Made by a program: the position numbers and the translations under genes
The notes under the pieces: model-generated
Databases searched by the model: none
Told to the model about the DNA's origin: nothing
What the model saw: only the letters and a program-made list of their open reading frames with translations
In this document: one piece after another, positions 1 to 7,098 of the stretch
Numbering within the stretch: the first letter of the stretch is position 1
Layout of the letters: each line of letters starts with the position of its first letter
Source: JBNKDD01 sp050288085
GTDB taxonomy: Bacteria > Chloroflexota > Anaerolineae > Aggregatilineales > UBA3940
Reading direction: 5' to 3'
NCBI GenBank assembly: GCA_050288085.1
Contig: JBNKDD010000178.1
Coordinates: 1-11,645, forward strand
DNA length: 11,645 nucleotides

Positions 1-77
1 TGATCCTGTTTGTTGACGTGATGGAAGAAGCCATCGACTCCACAACTTCCGAAGAAAGCACCCCCTCCGAATCGTGA
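1..77 (+). CDS. 3' end of an unidentified gene
   Basis: An open frame enters from the left edge (first complete codon at 3) and stops at TGA 75-77. The visible 24 residues end in a Ser/Thr/Glu-rich, probably disordered tail (TTSEESTPSES) after a hydrophobic start (ILFVDVMEEA). The stop overlaps the GTG start of the next gene in the 4-base arrangement GTGA, which normally means one operon with translational coupling. The product cannot be identified from this much. Since the next gene is a GT-C membrane protein, a role in the same envelope or polyprenyl-sugar pathway is possible but is only inference. Confidence 0.6.
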   Translation, partial: ILFVDVMEEAIDSTTSEESTPSES

Positions 78-3000
78 AAGTTCAAAACATCGTTCGTCAA
101 ATAACCGGTTCTGTTGCGTGGTTCTTCAAGACACCCGGTGGGCAGATTGCCGGGCTGCTCGTAGTGATTGCCTGCCTGATGCTGACTGCCATTCACCCGG
201 CCATGTTTGACGCACTGCCCGACACCCCCGATGGGACGCTTCACCTCTACCGGTTGGTAGCCCTTGACAGTGCTATTCAGCAGGGCGATCTCTGGCCGCG
301 TTATATTCCGATCCTTCACTTTGGCTACGGTGCGCCGATTTTTAATTATTATGCCCCGCTGTCCCTCTATCCAATGGAAGGGCTGCATCTGCTGGGTTTT
401 GATTTCCTGGACGCTTTTCTGATCGGGATGAGCCTGTATGCCGTCCTGGGGACAATCGGCGCTTATTTGATCGGGAAATCGCTGGGTGGCCCAGTCGCCG
501 GAATCGTCGCGGCGGTCGCTTTTGCCTCTGCGCCTTTTACCTTCTACGATTGGCCCCGTCGGGGAGCTGTCGCTGAATTCGCTGCATTGATGATCTTGCC
601 CTGGCTGTTATGGGCCTTCTGGCGGTTGGCGGTCAAAGGCCGCCGCCGTGACTTTGTGGTGGCGGTGCTGCTGTTTGCCTTGTTTATCCCTATCCACAAT
701 ATTTCAACCCTGCTTGGTACTCCCCTGCTGATGGCCTTTTGCCTGTACCTGTGGTGGGTCAGCCCTGATCCCCCGCGAGCGCTGGTCCGAATGCTATCGG
801 CGGGCTTTATTGCCGTTGGCCTGACCACTTTTTTCTGGCTGCCTGCGTTGGGGGAGACAAGTTATGTGCGCCTGGATCGCCTATCCGGGACGGTTTCAGC
901 GCTTGATTTCCACAATAACTTCGATCCGTTAAAAGAGATTTTCTCCCTGCCGGTCACTGCCGATTTGACTCAGATTCACCCGCCTGTCCCACGCTCATTG
1001 GGCTGGCCGCAGATCATCCTGGCAATTGTAGGATTGGGCCTTTTGGCCTGGACACGGTTTTACGAATACCATCATGAAGACGATCACCCTCCCATCCTGC
1101 GCCGCGAGGATTGGATTCCCGTAGCATTGCTCCTGTTTATCGGCCTGTTATTCCTGATGCTGAGGATATCAACCTGGCTGTGGGAGATCATCCCGCTGTT
1201 TTCTTATATCCAATTTCCCTGGCGGCTGCTCGGTCCGGCCAGTTTATGGCTGGCCCTATTGACCGGAATGGGTGCGGTGCTGGTTGCCAAACGCATCCCC
1301 TGGCAGGCTGCCCAGATCGCCTGGCTGCTGGCCTGCCTGTTAGCAATAATGGCTTACGCCCTACCCTGGCTGTATGGTATCTATCTGCCCGATCTGTCTG
1401 CCGGTACTATTGTTGATGTGCAGAACTTCGAGCGGGAAACCGGCTGGCTGGCGACCACCTCCGTCAATGAATATATTCCGCCCTGGACGGAGGAGATGCC
1501 AGACATGGATCGGCTGACGGGATTGTATGCTCAGAGCGATGTGATCCCCCGCCTTCAACCGACCGAGGTTGTTACGGTTGAATCAGCTGCCTGGAAATCG
1601 ATGGGGGCCAATCTGAGCTTTACGGCAGAATCGGATACCACGCTGATTTTCGACTGGATTTACTTCCCCGGTTTTTGGGCACAGTTGGATGGAGAACCGG
1701 TCACGATCATGCCATCCACGACACAGGGCTTGATCAGTATCGATGTACCTGAAGGGGAACATCAGCTTGAGATCGGATTCGGGCCGACTACCCTCCGCCT
1801 GATCGCGATGATCGTCAGTGGGGTGTTTGCACTTGGGTTGATCGTTGGGCTGATCCTGGTCAAGAAACTGTGGGGTGATGGACAATCCGGCCAACCGGCC
1901 ATACAGGACAGCTTGATGTACCCGGTTATGATCGGAGCTGCCGGGATCGGATTGGCATTGTTTGCCGGTAAAGCCCTGCTGATCGATAACCTGGAAACAC
2001 CTGTCAAGCGGGCACGCTTTGCCAACGGGCTTGAAGCCGGTATGCAAACTACCGTTCAGGCTAACTTCAACCATGAGATTACTCTGCTTGGCTATGATCT
2101 ACCTCGCGATACAGTCCGGTCAGGAGGGCAGGTTCCGCTGGATTTGTACTGGCAGCTCGCCGGGGATATGGTCGAAGAGAGCTACTCCTCGATTGTATAC
2201 CTGCGTGATCTGGAGGGTAACATCGTCCGGCAAACCGGGTCACAGCACCCCGGCAATTGGCCCACCCGCGATTGGGTTCCCGGCTTTTACATTCAAGAGC
2301 AGCTTACCCTGGCTATCCCACCCGGCACACCGCCCGGAACCTACAGCATTCAGGTGGCGCTCTACTCACATGAAGCCAAGCGGAACCTGGATGTGTTTGA
2401 CGTGGGCAATAACCCACTCGGCGTGACCGTCAATATTGGATCACTGCTGGTTACTGATCCGATTAGCCCGGCTCGGCTGGCGAAGCTGGAGATTGAATCG
2501 CCGCTTGATCAGCGCTTGAATGAGGACTTAACGCTGCTTGGCGTCAATCCGCTGCCTGAAGAAATGACGGTTGGCTATCCCTTTGCGTTGATTACTTATT
2601 GGCGGGCAGGGTCTCGAATTGATCAGGTTTATTTGAGTAGATTGGTCTGGTTAGATGCGGATGGTGAGGTCGCTGCTGCTTCGCCGGATTTTGCGCCGGT
2701 AGTGAATTATCCCACCGATCGATGGAAGCGCCGCGATTTGTGGAGAGGATTGGGTGTATTCCATGTTCCGGGCCGGTTAGAAGCAGGGGATTATCAAGTT
2801 GCGCTCCAACTGGTAGATGAGGCCGGTGACACCCTCGGCGATCCGGTTGTGATTGGGCAGATGGCGGTAGATACTCCGGCTCGAACTTTCACCCTGCCAG
2901 ATGTAGAAGTCGAAGCTGAAGCAGCGTGGGAAAATGGAATTACCCTGGTGGGCTACAATCTCAACGATAGGCTGATCAGGCCGGGAGAATCACTGCATCT

Positions 3001-3307
3001 GAGCCTATTCTGGCAGCCCGAAGACGAGTTAACCGACAGCCTGACGGTGTTCGTCCACCTGATCGACGAAGCTAACCAGATCGTCGCCCAGCACGATCAG
3101 ATCCCGGTCAGCGGCGGGCGACCAACTACCGGTTGGGCACCCGGCGAGATCATCGAAGACCCCTATGCTTTGCTGGTTAAACCAGAAGTGCCGCCCGGCG
3201 ATTATCGCATTCGCATTGGGTGGTACGATGCGACAACCGGCGAACGGCACTATCTAGCCGATGGCAGTGATGCCTGGATCATGCCGGAGATGATTTTTGT
3301 TCGCTGA
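74..3307 (+). CDS. GT-C-type polytopic membrane protein (PTPS-related family) with three C-terminal beta-sandwich repeats
   Basis: A 1077-residue integral membrane protein, probably a polyprenyl-phosphate-sugar-dependent glycosyltransferase or a relative; the substrate is unknown. Residues 1-440 carry about ten to eleven hydrophobic segments. They hold the hallmarks of the membrane family annotated as 6-pyruvoyl-tetrahydropterin-synthase-related: an acidic loop after TM1 (D50-TPDGTLHLYR), then G-Y-G-x-P-x-F-N-Y-Y-A-P. Residues 440-573 look like an extracytoplasmic domain, followed by two more helices (about 574-600 and 618-640). The rest is three tandem beta-sandwich units beginning near 665, 815 and 948, each opening with an L-[LV]-G-[YV] strand and containing an x-Y/F-W-x strand and a P-G-D/T-Y element. 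The GTG start is chosen because it overlaps the preceding stop and keeps TM1; no good Shine-Dalgarno is visible, consistent with coupling. Despite the family name, no pterin chemistry is implied. YfhO-like glycosyltransferase is an alternative label. Confidence 0.8.
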   Translation: MKVQNIVRQITGSVAWFFKTPGGQIAGLLVVIACLMLTAIHPAMFDALPDTPDGTLHLYRLVALDSAIQQGDLWPRYIPILHFGYGAPIFNYYAPLSLYPMEGLHLLGFDFLDAFLIGMSLYAVLGTIGAYLIGKSLGGPVAGIVAAVAFASAPFTFYDWPRRGAVAEFAALMILPWLLWAFWRLAVKGRRRDFVVAVLLFALFIPIHNISTLLGTPLLMAFCLYLWWVSPDPPRALVRMLSAGFIAVGLTTFFWLPALGETSYVRLDRLSGTVSALDFHNNFDPLKEIFSLPVTADLTQIHPPVPRSLGWPQIILAIVGLGLLAWTRFYEYHHEDDHPPILRREDWIPVALLLFIGLLFLMLRISTWLWEIIPLFSYIQFPWRLLGPASLWLALLTGMGAVLVAKRIPWQAAQIAWLLACLLAIMAYALPWLYGIYLPDLSAGTIVDVQNFERETGWLATTSVNEYIPPWTEEMPDMDRLTGLYAQSDVIPRLQPTEVVTVESAAWKSMGANLSFTAESDTTLIFDWIYFPGFWAQLDGEPVTIMPSTTQGLISIDVPEGEHQLEIGFGPTTLRLIAMIVSGVFALGLIVGLILVKKLWGDGQSGQPAIQDSLMYPVMIGAAGIGLALFAGKALLIDNLETPVKRARFANGLEAGMQTTVQANFNHEITLLGYDLPRDTVRSGGQVPLDLYWQLAGDMVEESYSSIVYLRDLEGNIVRQTGSQHPGNWPTRDWVPGFYIQEQLTLAIPPGTPPGTYSIQVALYSHEAKRNLDVFDVGNNPLGVTVNIGSLLVTDPISPARLAKLEIESPLDQRLNEDLTLLGVNPLPEEMTVGYPFALITYWRAGSRIDQVYLSRLVWLDADGEVAAASPDFAPVVNYPTDRWKRRDLWRGLGVFHVPGRLEAGDYQVALQLVDEAGDTLGDPVVIGQMAVDTPARTFTLPDVEVEAEAAWENGITLVGYNLNDRLIRPGESLHLSLFWQPEDELTDSLTVFVHLIDEANQIVAQHDQIPVSGGRPTTGWAPGEIIEDPYALLVKPEVPPGDYRIRIGWYDATTGERHYLADGSDAWIMPEMIFVR

Positions 3308-3309
3308 TA

Positions 3310-4224
3310 CTATTTGTCGCTGCCTCGCTTGCTGTTATCGTCAAAGAAGCGTTGGGCCATTGCGGTAAACTCTAAGGGGAAGATGTACTTGGTGCTGGGG
3401 CTACTTCCCAGATCCCGCAGTGTATTGAAGTATTGGAGTGCCATCGTATTCTCATCCACCCCCTGGGCGATACGATGAATGGCTTCCAATGCCTGGGCGA
3501 AACCTTCTGCCCGGAGGAGTTGTGATTCTTGTTCAGCCTGTGCAGCAAGAATAGCCGATTCCTTGAGACCTTCGGCCTCCAGGATAGAAGCCTGTTTCTC
3601 TCCTTCGGCCCGAAGAATAGCCGACTCTCGTGCACCCTGTGCTTCGGTGACGGTAGCACGGCGGTTACGCTCTGCCGACATCTGGCGGTTCATCGCATCC
3701 TGAACCTCGCGCGGCGGCTCGATCTCGCGGATTTCGACGCCGGTGATCTTGACGCCCCAGCGTTCAGTTACTTCGTCAAGCTTGACCCGCAGCACGTTGT
3801 TGATCTCCTCACGCTTGGCAAGCACGTCGTCTAACGGGATGTCACCGATCACGGCCCGCAGTGTGGTCGTCGCAATACCTAACGATGCCCGTAGGAAGTC
3901 GCCGACTTGCACGACCGATGCTTCTGGTTCAACCACGCGGTAGTAGATCAGGAAGTCGATGTTGATCGGGGCATTGTCTTTGGTGATCGAAGTCTGGCGG
4001 GGAATCTCCAGAACGTTTTCGCGTAAATCGGTTTTTGTAGCGTTTTCGATCAATGGGATTACAAACACGATACCGGGGCCGCGTGTCCCGGCTAAGCGCC
4101 CCAATCGAAACACAACCAGCCGTTCGTACTCTTTGATGATGCGTATTGACCGGGCTGCCATTACAAAAACTACGAGGCCGACAGCGACGATAATACAGCC
4201 TAGTACCCAGCCGAAATCTCCCAT
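3310..4224 (-). CDS. SPFH/stomatin-like (slipin, Band 7) membrane protein
   Basis: A 304-residue membrane-scaffold protein of the stomatin/slipin type; members oligomerise on the inner face of membranes and are tied to microdomains and membrane-protein quality control. An N-terminal helix (about 5-27) is followed by the stomatin core, which opens with I-K-E-Y-E-R-L-V-V-F-R-L-G-R and contains G-P-G-I-x-F-V-I-P. An Ala/Glu-rich coiled coil with repeated R/E-A-E-G units covers about 190-255. The tail has M-A-L-Q-Y-F-N-T-L and K-Y-I-F-P-L, typical of slipins. Length fits the family. The start is fixed by AAGGAG at 4231-4236, six bases upstream. Slipins are often paired with a membrane NfeD protease or OB-fold protein; none lies next to it here. 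Its stop is 2 bp from the stop of the convergent GT-C gene. QmcA/HflK-like labels are less precise alternatives. Confidence 0.9.
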   Translation of the reverse strand: MGDFGWVLGCIIVAVGLVVFVMAARSIRIIKEYERLVVFRLGRLAGTRGPGIVFVIPLIENATKTDLRENVLEIPRQTSITKDNAPINIDFLIYYRVVEPEASVVQVGDFLRASLGIATTTLRAVIGDIPLDDVLAKREEINNVLRVKLDEVTERWGVKITGVEIREIEPPREVQDAMNRQMSAERNRRATVTEAQGARESAILRAEGEKQASILEAEGLKESAILAAQAEQESQLLRAEGFAQALEAIHRIAQGVDENTMALQYFNTLRDLGSSPSTKYIFPLEFTAMAQRFFDDNSKRGSDK

Positions 4225-4268
4225 TGTTATCTCCTTATCATGATAATAAAAGTCAACAGCCCCAATTC

Positions 4269-4298
4269 ATTTTACAGTCGTTGAAGAATTGTGCGCAA
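4269..4298 (-). promoter_or_regulatory. Candidate promoter of the SPFH gene
   Basis: Reading the minus strand, TTGCGC (4293-4298) is followed after 18 bases by TAAAAT (4269-4274). The -10 matches the housekeeping consensus at five of six positions; the -35 keeps TTG only. Transcription would begin near 4262, giving a leader of about 37 bases that holds the AAGGAG ribosome site. The -35 lies inside the first copy of a TTGTGC-x-CAA repeat. Confidence 0.4.
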
Positions 4299-4318
4299 CT
4301 GGTAACCGGTTGTGCCAA
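4289..4318. repeat. Direct repeat TTGTGC(G)CAA, two copies 21 bp apart
   Basis: TTGTGCGCAA lies at 4289-4298 and TTGTGCCAA at 4310-4318. Their starts are 21 bp apart, two helical turns, which would place two bound protein units on the same face of DNA. The left copy covers the -35 of the leftward promoter and the right copy the -35 of the rightward promoter. The right copy is also embedded in a small inverted repeat, GGTTG-TGC-CAACC (4308-4320). This is compatible with one repressor controlling both divergent genes, but no regulator is encoded in the window. Confidence 0.35.
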
Positions 4319-4338
4319 CCTTTGATCCCGGATATTAT
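4310..4338 (+). promoter_or_regulatory. Candidate promoter of the CpaF-like ATPase gene
   Basis: TTGTGC (4310-4315), a 17-base spacer, then TATTAT (4333-4338), which matches the -10 consensus at five of six positions. Initiation near 4345 would leave a leader of about 67 bases before the ATG at 4412. A GGAG at 4397-4400 lies 11 bases before that ATG, a slightly long but usable spacing. Confidence 0.4.
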
Positions 4339-4411
4339 TGAGTCCACCGAATGAAAGAAAGATAGCTTTGATTGTATTGGTAGTGAGTAGTAAGCAGGAG
4401 TACGGGAACGA

Positions 4412-6187
4412 ATGACTGATAATAGTTCACCCGGTTCGTCGGATACCCCCGAATCACATCCACCAGAAGAAGAGCAGCCTACCTCCGCCGAAGTACCAGA
4501 ATCAACTGACCAGGGCGAACGGGGAATACCAGAATCAACTGACCAGGGCGAACAAGAAGAATCGACGTCGACGAGACCCGTACCCCGACCAGCCCCGCGC
4601 CGCCCCAATATCCAATCGCTTGACGACGATGATCTTCCTGCCTGGCTTCGTTCTCCTGATCCCCCAACGCGGCAGCGCCCGCCTGCGCCGTCGCGACCAG
4701 GTGGCTTACCCGGTTCACGACCGGGCGGTTTGCCTGGTTCGCGCCCCGGCAGTAGGCCGCCTGGTGCACCTGTGCCTCGTAGACCGACTGCTCCCCCACC
4801 TCTACCTAGACCCACCAGACCCGGTGCACTACCCGGCAGTCGCCCTGGCGCAAATGTACCTATCAGACCACCGTACTTCCGACCAGTTACGGATCACTCC
4901 AGTTTGCGTGGACGGGTGCAGCGTCACATGACGGGAGAACTTGGCCCCGGCGCGATACTCAATCCTGATGACGAACAGCAGGCCAGTGGGATGCGGGCAA
5001 TGATCCGGCGGCATCTGGAATCTGTTTTAGAAGAGGACGGATTGATCCTGGATGATGAGACCCTGGAAGGGCGTTACCAGGAATTGGTTCATGAATTTAT
5101 GGGCTATGGCCCCCTACAACCCCTGCTCGATGATCCAGAAATCGCTGAGATCGTCGCCATCGGCCATGAGAAGGTCTTCGTGAATCGTACCGGTGAGCGC
5201 GAAGCCGTCGAGGTGACTCTGGAAAACGACCAACATTTGCGTCATATCATTGACCGGCTATTAGCCCATCATAACCAACGGCTCAATGTTAATAATCCGC
5301 TTTATAATGTTTGCCTGCCGAACGGCACGCGTTTGAGCATTACCTCCCCGCCGCTGAGTAAAGAGGGAACAATCGTTACCATCCGTAAGGCAGTTGACCG
5401 GCTTCCTCTAACCGACCAAAATCTGATCGATTATGGGACGGCCAGCACCGAGATCATGATCTTCCTACGGGCCTGCGTGCAGGCAGGGATGAACATTGTG
5501 ATCTCCGGTGGACACAATGCCGGAAAGACTGCCCTGCTCAATTCGCTGTTAACCTCTATCGGTGAGGATGCGATGACGATTCTCATCGAAAATGCGCCTG
5601 AACTTCAGCCTCCCTCATCACTCGCTATTCGGCTGCAAACTCATCCCACTGATGCCACGTCCGGCGGCCCACTGTCACGTAATACCAGTATCGGAACGGC
5701 ACAGTTGATCAATCAAGCCCTTGAGATGCACCCTGATTGGATTATCGTCGGAGAGGTGCGTGATACGGCCATATCCCGCCTGTTTTACGCTGCCTTGCTT
5801 GGGCATCATTGGATGACAACAATATTCAGTAATGATAAAGACGACACCTTCAAGCGGTTGCAAGCCATGTGCAGTACTTTTGCATCCGGTGGCAGCCGGG
5901 GGAACCAAATTGCTCTAGCCGATTCGGTCGATCTGATTATTCACATGGAACGGTTGGGAGATGGTTCACGGCGCATCACGAATGTTATGGAAGTGTTTGG
6001 GTATGAAGACAATCAATTCCAGACCGCTGATCTGTTCGTGTTTGAAAAAACCGGGCTGGAGGGTGACCGGATCGTCGGTAGACACCGGGCAACCGGCGTT
6101 GAACCCCACTACCTGAATTACATCGAAGGGCGCGGTATTGAGCTCCCGAAGTCGGTATTCGAAGTGAAAAAGTCGCGGAGAAAATAG
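4412..6187 (+). CDS. CpaF/TadA-type secretion ATPase with long proline-rich N-terminal tail
   Basis: A 591-residue ATPase of the type II/IV secretion (GspE/VirB11) superfamily, closest in pattern to CpaF/TadA, the motor of tight-adherence pili. Residues 1-160 are low complexity: two PESTDQGE units (29-36, 40-47), a D-D-D-D-L-P-A-W-L-R motif (71-80) and RPGGLPGS-type repeats (95-110, variant at 136-143). The folded part follows. Its N-terminal domain contains G-Y-G-P-L-Q-P-L-L-D-D-P-E-I-x-E-I, the usual CpaF opening. Walker A is G366-GHNA-GKT (K372), and the Walker B region is IIVGEVRD (444-451). The His box is degenerate, with GHHWMTTIFSND from 464 where CpaF has a GHDGS-x-x-T-x-HAN pattern. 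The Asp box reads E-N-A-P-E-L-Q. No TadB/TadC membrane partner, pilin or prepilin peptidase is adjacent, so it is an orphan locally. It heads a probable three-gene run. Confidence 0.88.
   Translation: MTDNSSPGSSDTPESHPPEEEQPTSAEVPESTDQGERGIPESTDQGEQEESTSTRPVPRPAPRRPNIQSLDDDDLPAWLRSPDPPTRQRPPAPSRPGGLPGSRPGGLPGSRPGSRPPGAPVPRRPTAPPPLPRPTRPGALPGSRPGANVPIRPPYFRPVTDHSSLRGRVQRHMTGELGPGAILNPDDEQQASGMRAMIRRHLESVLEEDGLILDDETLEGRYQELVHEFMGYGPLQPLLDDPEIAEIVAIGHEKVFVNRTGEREAVEVTLENDQHLRHIIDRLLAHHNQRLNVNNPLYNVCLPNGTRLSITSPPLSKEGTIVTIRKAVDRLPLTDQNLIDYGTASTEIMIFLRACVQAGMNIVISGGHNAGKTALLNSLLTSIGEDAMTILIENAPELQPPSSLAIRLQTHPTDATSGGPLSRNTSIGTAQLINQALEMHPDWIIVGEVRDTAISRLFYAALLGHHWMTTIFSNDKDDTFKRLQAMCSTFASGGSRGNQIALADSVDLIIHMERLGDGSRRITNVMEVFGYEDNQFQTADLFVFEKTGLEGDRIVGRHRATGVEPHYLNYIEGRGIELPKSVFEVKKSRRK
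4494..4553 (+). repeat. 27-bp in-frame direct repeat in the ATPase tail
   Basis: The 27 bases at 4494-4520 recur exactly at 4527-4553, a period of 33 bp or 11 codons, so the frame is kept. Each copy encodes PESTDQGE and flanking residues. Exact nucleotide identity suggests a recent slippage duplication within a disordered linker. Confidence 0.85.
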
Positions 6188-6200
6188 CTGCCTGCACCTG

Positions 6201-6206
6201 AGGAGG
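6201..6206 (+). promoter_or_regulatory. Ribosome-binding site AGGAGG that sets a TTG start
   Basis: A full-consensus AGGAGG lies four bases before TTG 6211. It is the reason for accepting a TTG start for the small membrane protein and for believing that the gene is real. The spacing is at the short end. Confidence 0.6.
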
Positions 6207-6210
6207 TCCT

Positions 6211-6582
6211 TTGAGCCTTTTCAAGATTATTGCTGTATCAACCGGGTTGGTGATCGCCGGGGAAGCCGCAGTTTTATTGACCGGGATGTACCTGTTCGTC
6301 CGGCCTGCCTCGCCCTGGCTCACTCCCAAGAATAATGTCCTGGCGGTGGTAGATATCATCACCGGGACGATCCTCGTTATACTGGCGATCACTGGCAAAT
6401 CCCCAGACTTGTTCTATGCCATTATAGTAGTGGCGTTGTTCACACATGCCTTCCGGGATTGGGAATACCTGGCTTCTGTTGAAATCCCCTTTGTCTTCAA
6501 CCTGCCATTGTTTGTTGTCAATAATTTGAAATTGGCCGGGGTTATCGTGTCTGTTGTACCAGGGATCGTGGCTGCCTCTTGA
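6211..6582 (+). CDS. Small four-helix membrane protein of unknown function
   Basis: A 123-residue hydrophobic protein that I do not recognise. Four likely membrane helices lie near 5-30, 44-62, 66-82 and 97-121. The short loops hold a charged patch (FRDWEYLAS, between helices 3 and 4) and an N-N-L-K motif just before or at the start of the last helix. There is no catalytic motif, cysteine pair or lipoprotein box. Its start is TTG behind a consensus AGGAGG, 23 bases after the ATPase stop, so co-transcription with the CpaF-like ATPase is likely. It is too small and has the wrong layout for TadB/TadC, which have larger cytoplasmic domains. A helper or anchor for the ATPase is possible, but nothing in the sequence proves it. 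Confidence 0.7.
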   Translation: MSLFKIIAVSTGLVIAGEAAVLLTGMYLFVRPASPWLTPKNNVLAVVDIITGTILVILAITGKSPDLFYAIIVVALFTHAFRDWEYLASVEIPFVFNLPLFVVNNLKLAGVIVSVVPGIVAAS

Positions 6583-6608
6583 CATCTGGCTCGATCCTGT
6601 CCAATACT
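6579..6608 (+). promoter_or_regulatory. Candidate promoter overlapping the stop of the upstream gene
   Basis: A perfect TTGACA (6579-6584) straddles the TGA stop at 6580-6582 of the small membrane protein. After an 18-base spacer comes AATACT (6603-6608), four of six matches to TATAAT. Initiation near 6615 would leave a leader of about 55 bases for the gene at 6671, giving that gene its own start of transcription besides read-through from the ATPase operon. Confidence 0.4.
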
Positions 6609-6670
6609 GGGATAACGAGCATGATTGGTTTTATGAAGATAATTTTTGTAAAACTCAAGTGAGGGTGATT

Positions 6671-7015
6671 ATGTTCAAAAGGAAGAAGAAAGATCGACAA
6701 GCCGTCGAGTCTCCAACCGCTACCCCCACCGCTGCACAACTTCAACTGGCAGAAGATAAACTGCTAAACCTTCCCATAGGCGATAGCTATTATGAGAATA
6801 CTACTACCCTGAACGGCATCCTGAATATGCTGAGAAAAGAGAAATGGGGAGGCGAATACGGCAGCACCAAGATGTTCAACAAGGTCATTTTTAATTTAGG
6901 CACGGGGCAGTTTGAGACGACCCGCAGTGCGACAGGCAGCCTGCGCTTCAGAAAGCATGAGATTCACGTCTTACGGGTCGCGGAGAATTCCTACTCCTGG
7001 TATATACCAGAGTAG
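6671..7015 (+). CDS. Small basic hypothetical protein
   Basis: A 114-residue soluble protein that I do not recognise. It begins with a basic cluster (MFKRKKKDRQ), then a short Thr/Pro/Ala linker (S-P-T-A-T-P-T-A-A), then an apparently folded part of about 85 residues. That part has a helix-prone start (QLQLAEDKLLN) and later alternating hydrophobic, strand-like segments (FNKVIFNLG, ETTRSATGSLRF, HEIHVLRV, SYSWYIPE). There are no cysteines, no membrane segment and no signal peptide. The ATG at 6671 is preferred over an in-frame start at 6554 because GAGG sits a few bases upstream and the extra 39 residues would overlap the preceding gene and look unlike a folded protein. The basic N-terminus could bind nucleic acid or acidic lipid; this is inference. 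Confidence 0.6.
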   Translation: MFKRKKKDRQAVESPTATPTAAQLQLAEDKLLNLPIGDSYYENTTTLNGILNMLRKEKWGGEYGSTKMFNKVIFNLGTGQFETTRSATGSLRFRKHEIHVLRVAENSYSWYIPE

Positions 7016-7032
7016 ACTCAAAAACAAACCTC

Positions 7033-7062
7033 TGGCAGGGGAGCATAGCATGTCCCCTGCCA
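7033..7062. terminator. Bidirectional terminator hairpin between convergent genes
   Basis: A perfect 10-bp inverted repeat, TGGCAGGGGA (7033-7042) and TCCCCTGCCA (7053-7062), encloses a 10-base loop that can pair further (CAT/ATG). On the plus strand it is followed by a T-rich run (TTATCTTTT); on the minus strand by GTTTGTTTTTG. It sits 17 bases after the stop at 7015 and 36 bases past the crtI stop, so it can end transcripts from both directions. The plus-strand T tract is interrupted, so efficiency may differ between strands. Confidence 0.75.
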
Positions 7063-7098
7063 AGTTATCTTTTGGCCGGGAGGATAGCGGAAGCCTGA

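Noticed and set aside
1583..2074. Minus-strand 163-codon ORF inside the GT-C gene
   Set aside because: Low-complexity translation with no family features, antisense to a clearly coding frame.
4494..4553. 27-bp repeat as a mobile-element or CRISPR signal
   Set aside because: Only two copies, in frame, within a disordered coding tail; simple slippage explains it.
4267..4815. Minus-strand 182-codon Gly/Arg-rich ORF
   Set aside because: It is the antisense shadow of the proline-rich tail of the ATPase gene and spans the promoter region.
6554..6670. Longer form of the small basic protein from 6554
   Set aside because: It would overlap the membrane-protein gene, has no clear ribosome site, and the added residues do not look like the rest; ATG 6671 has GAGG upstream.
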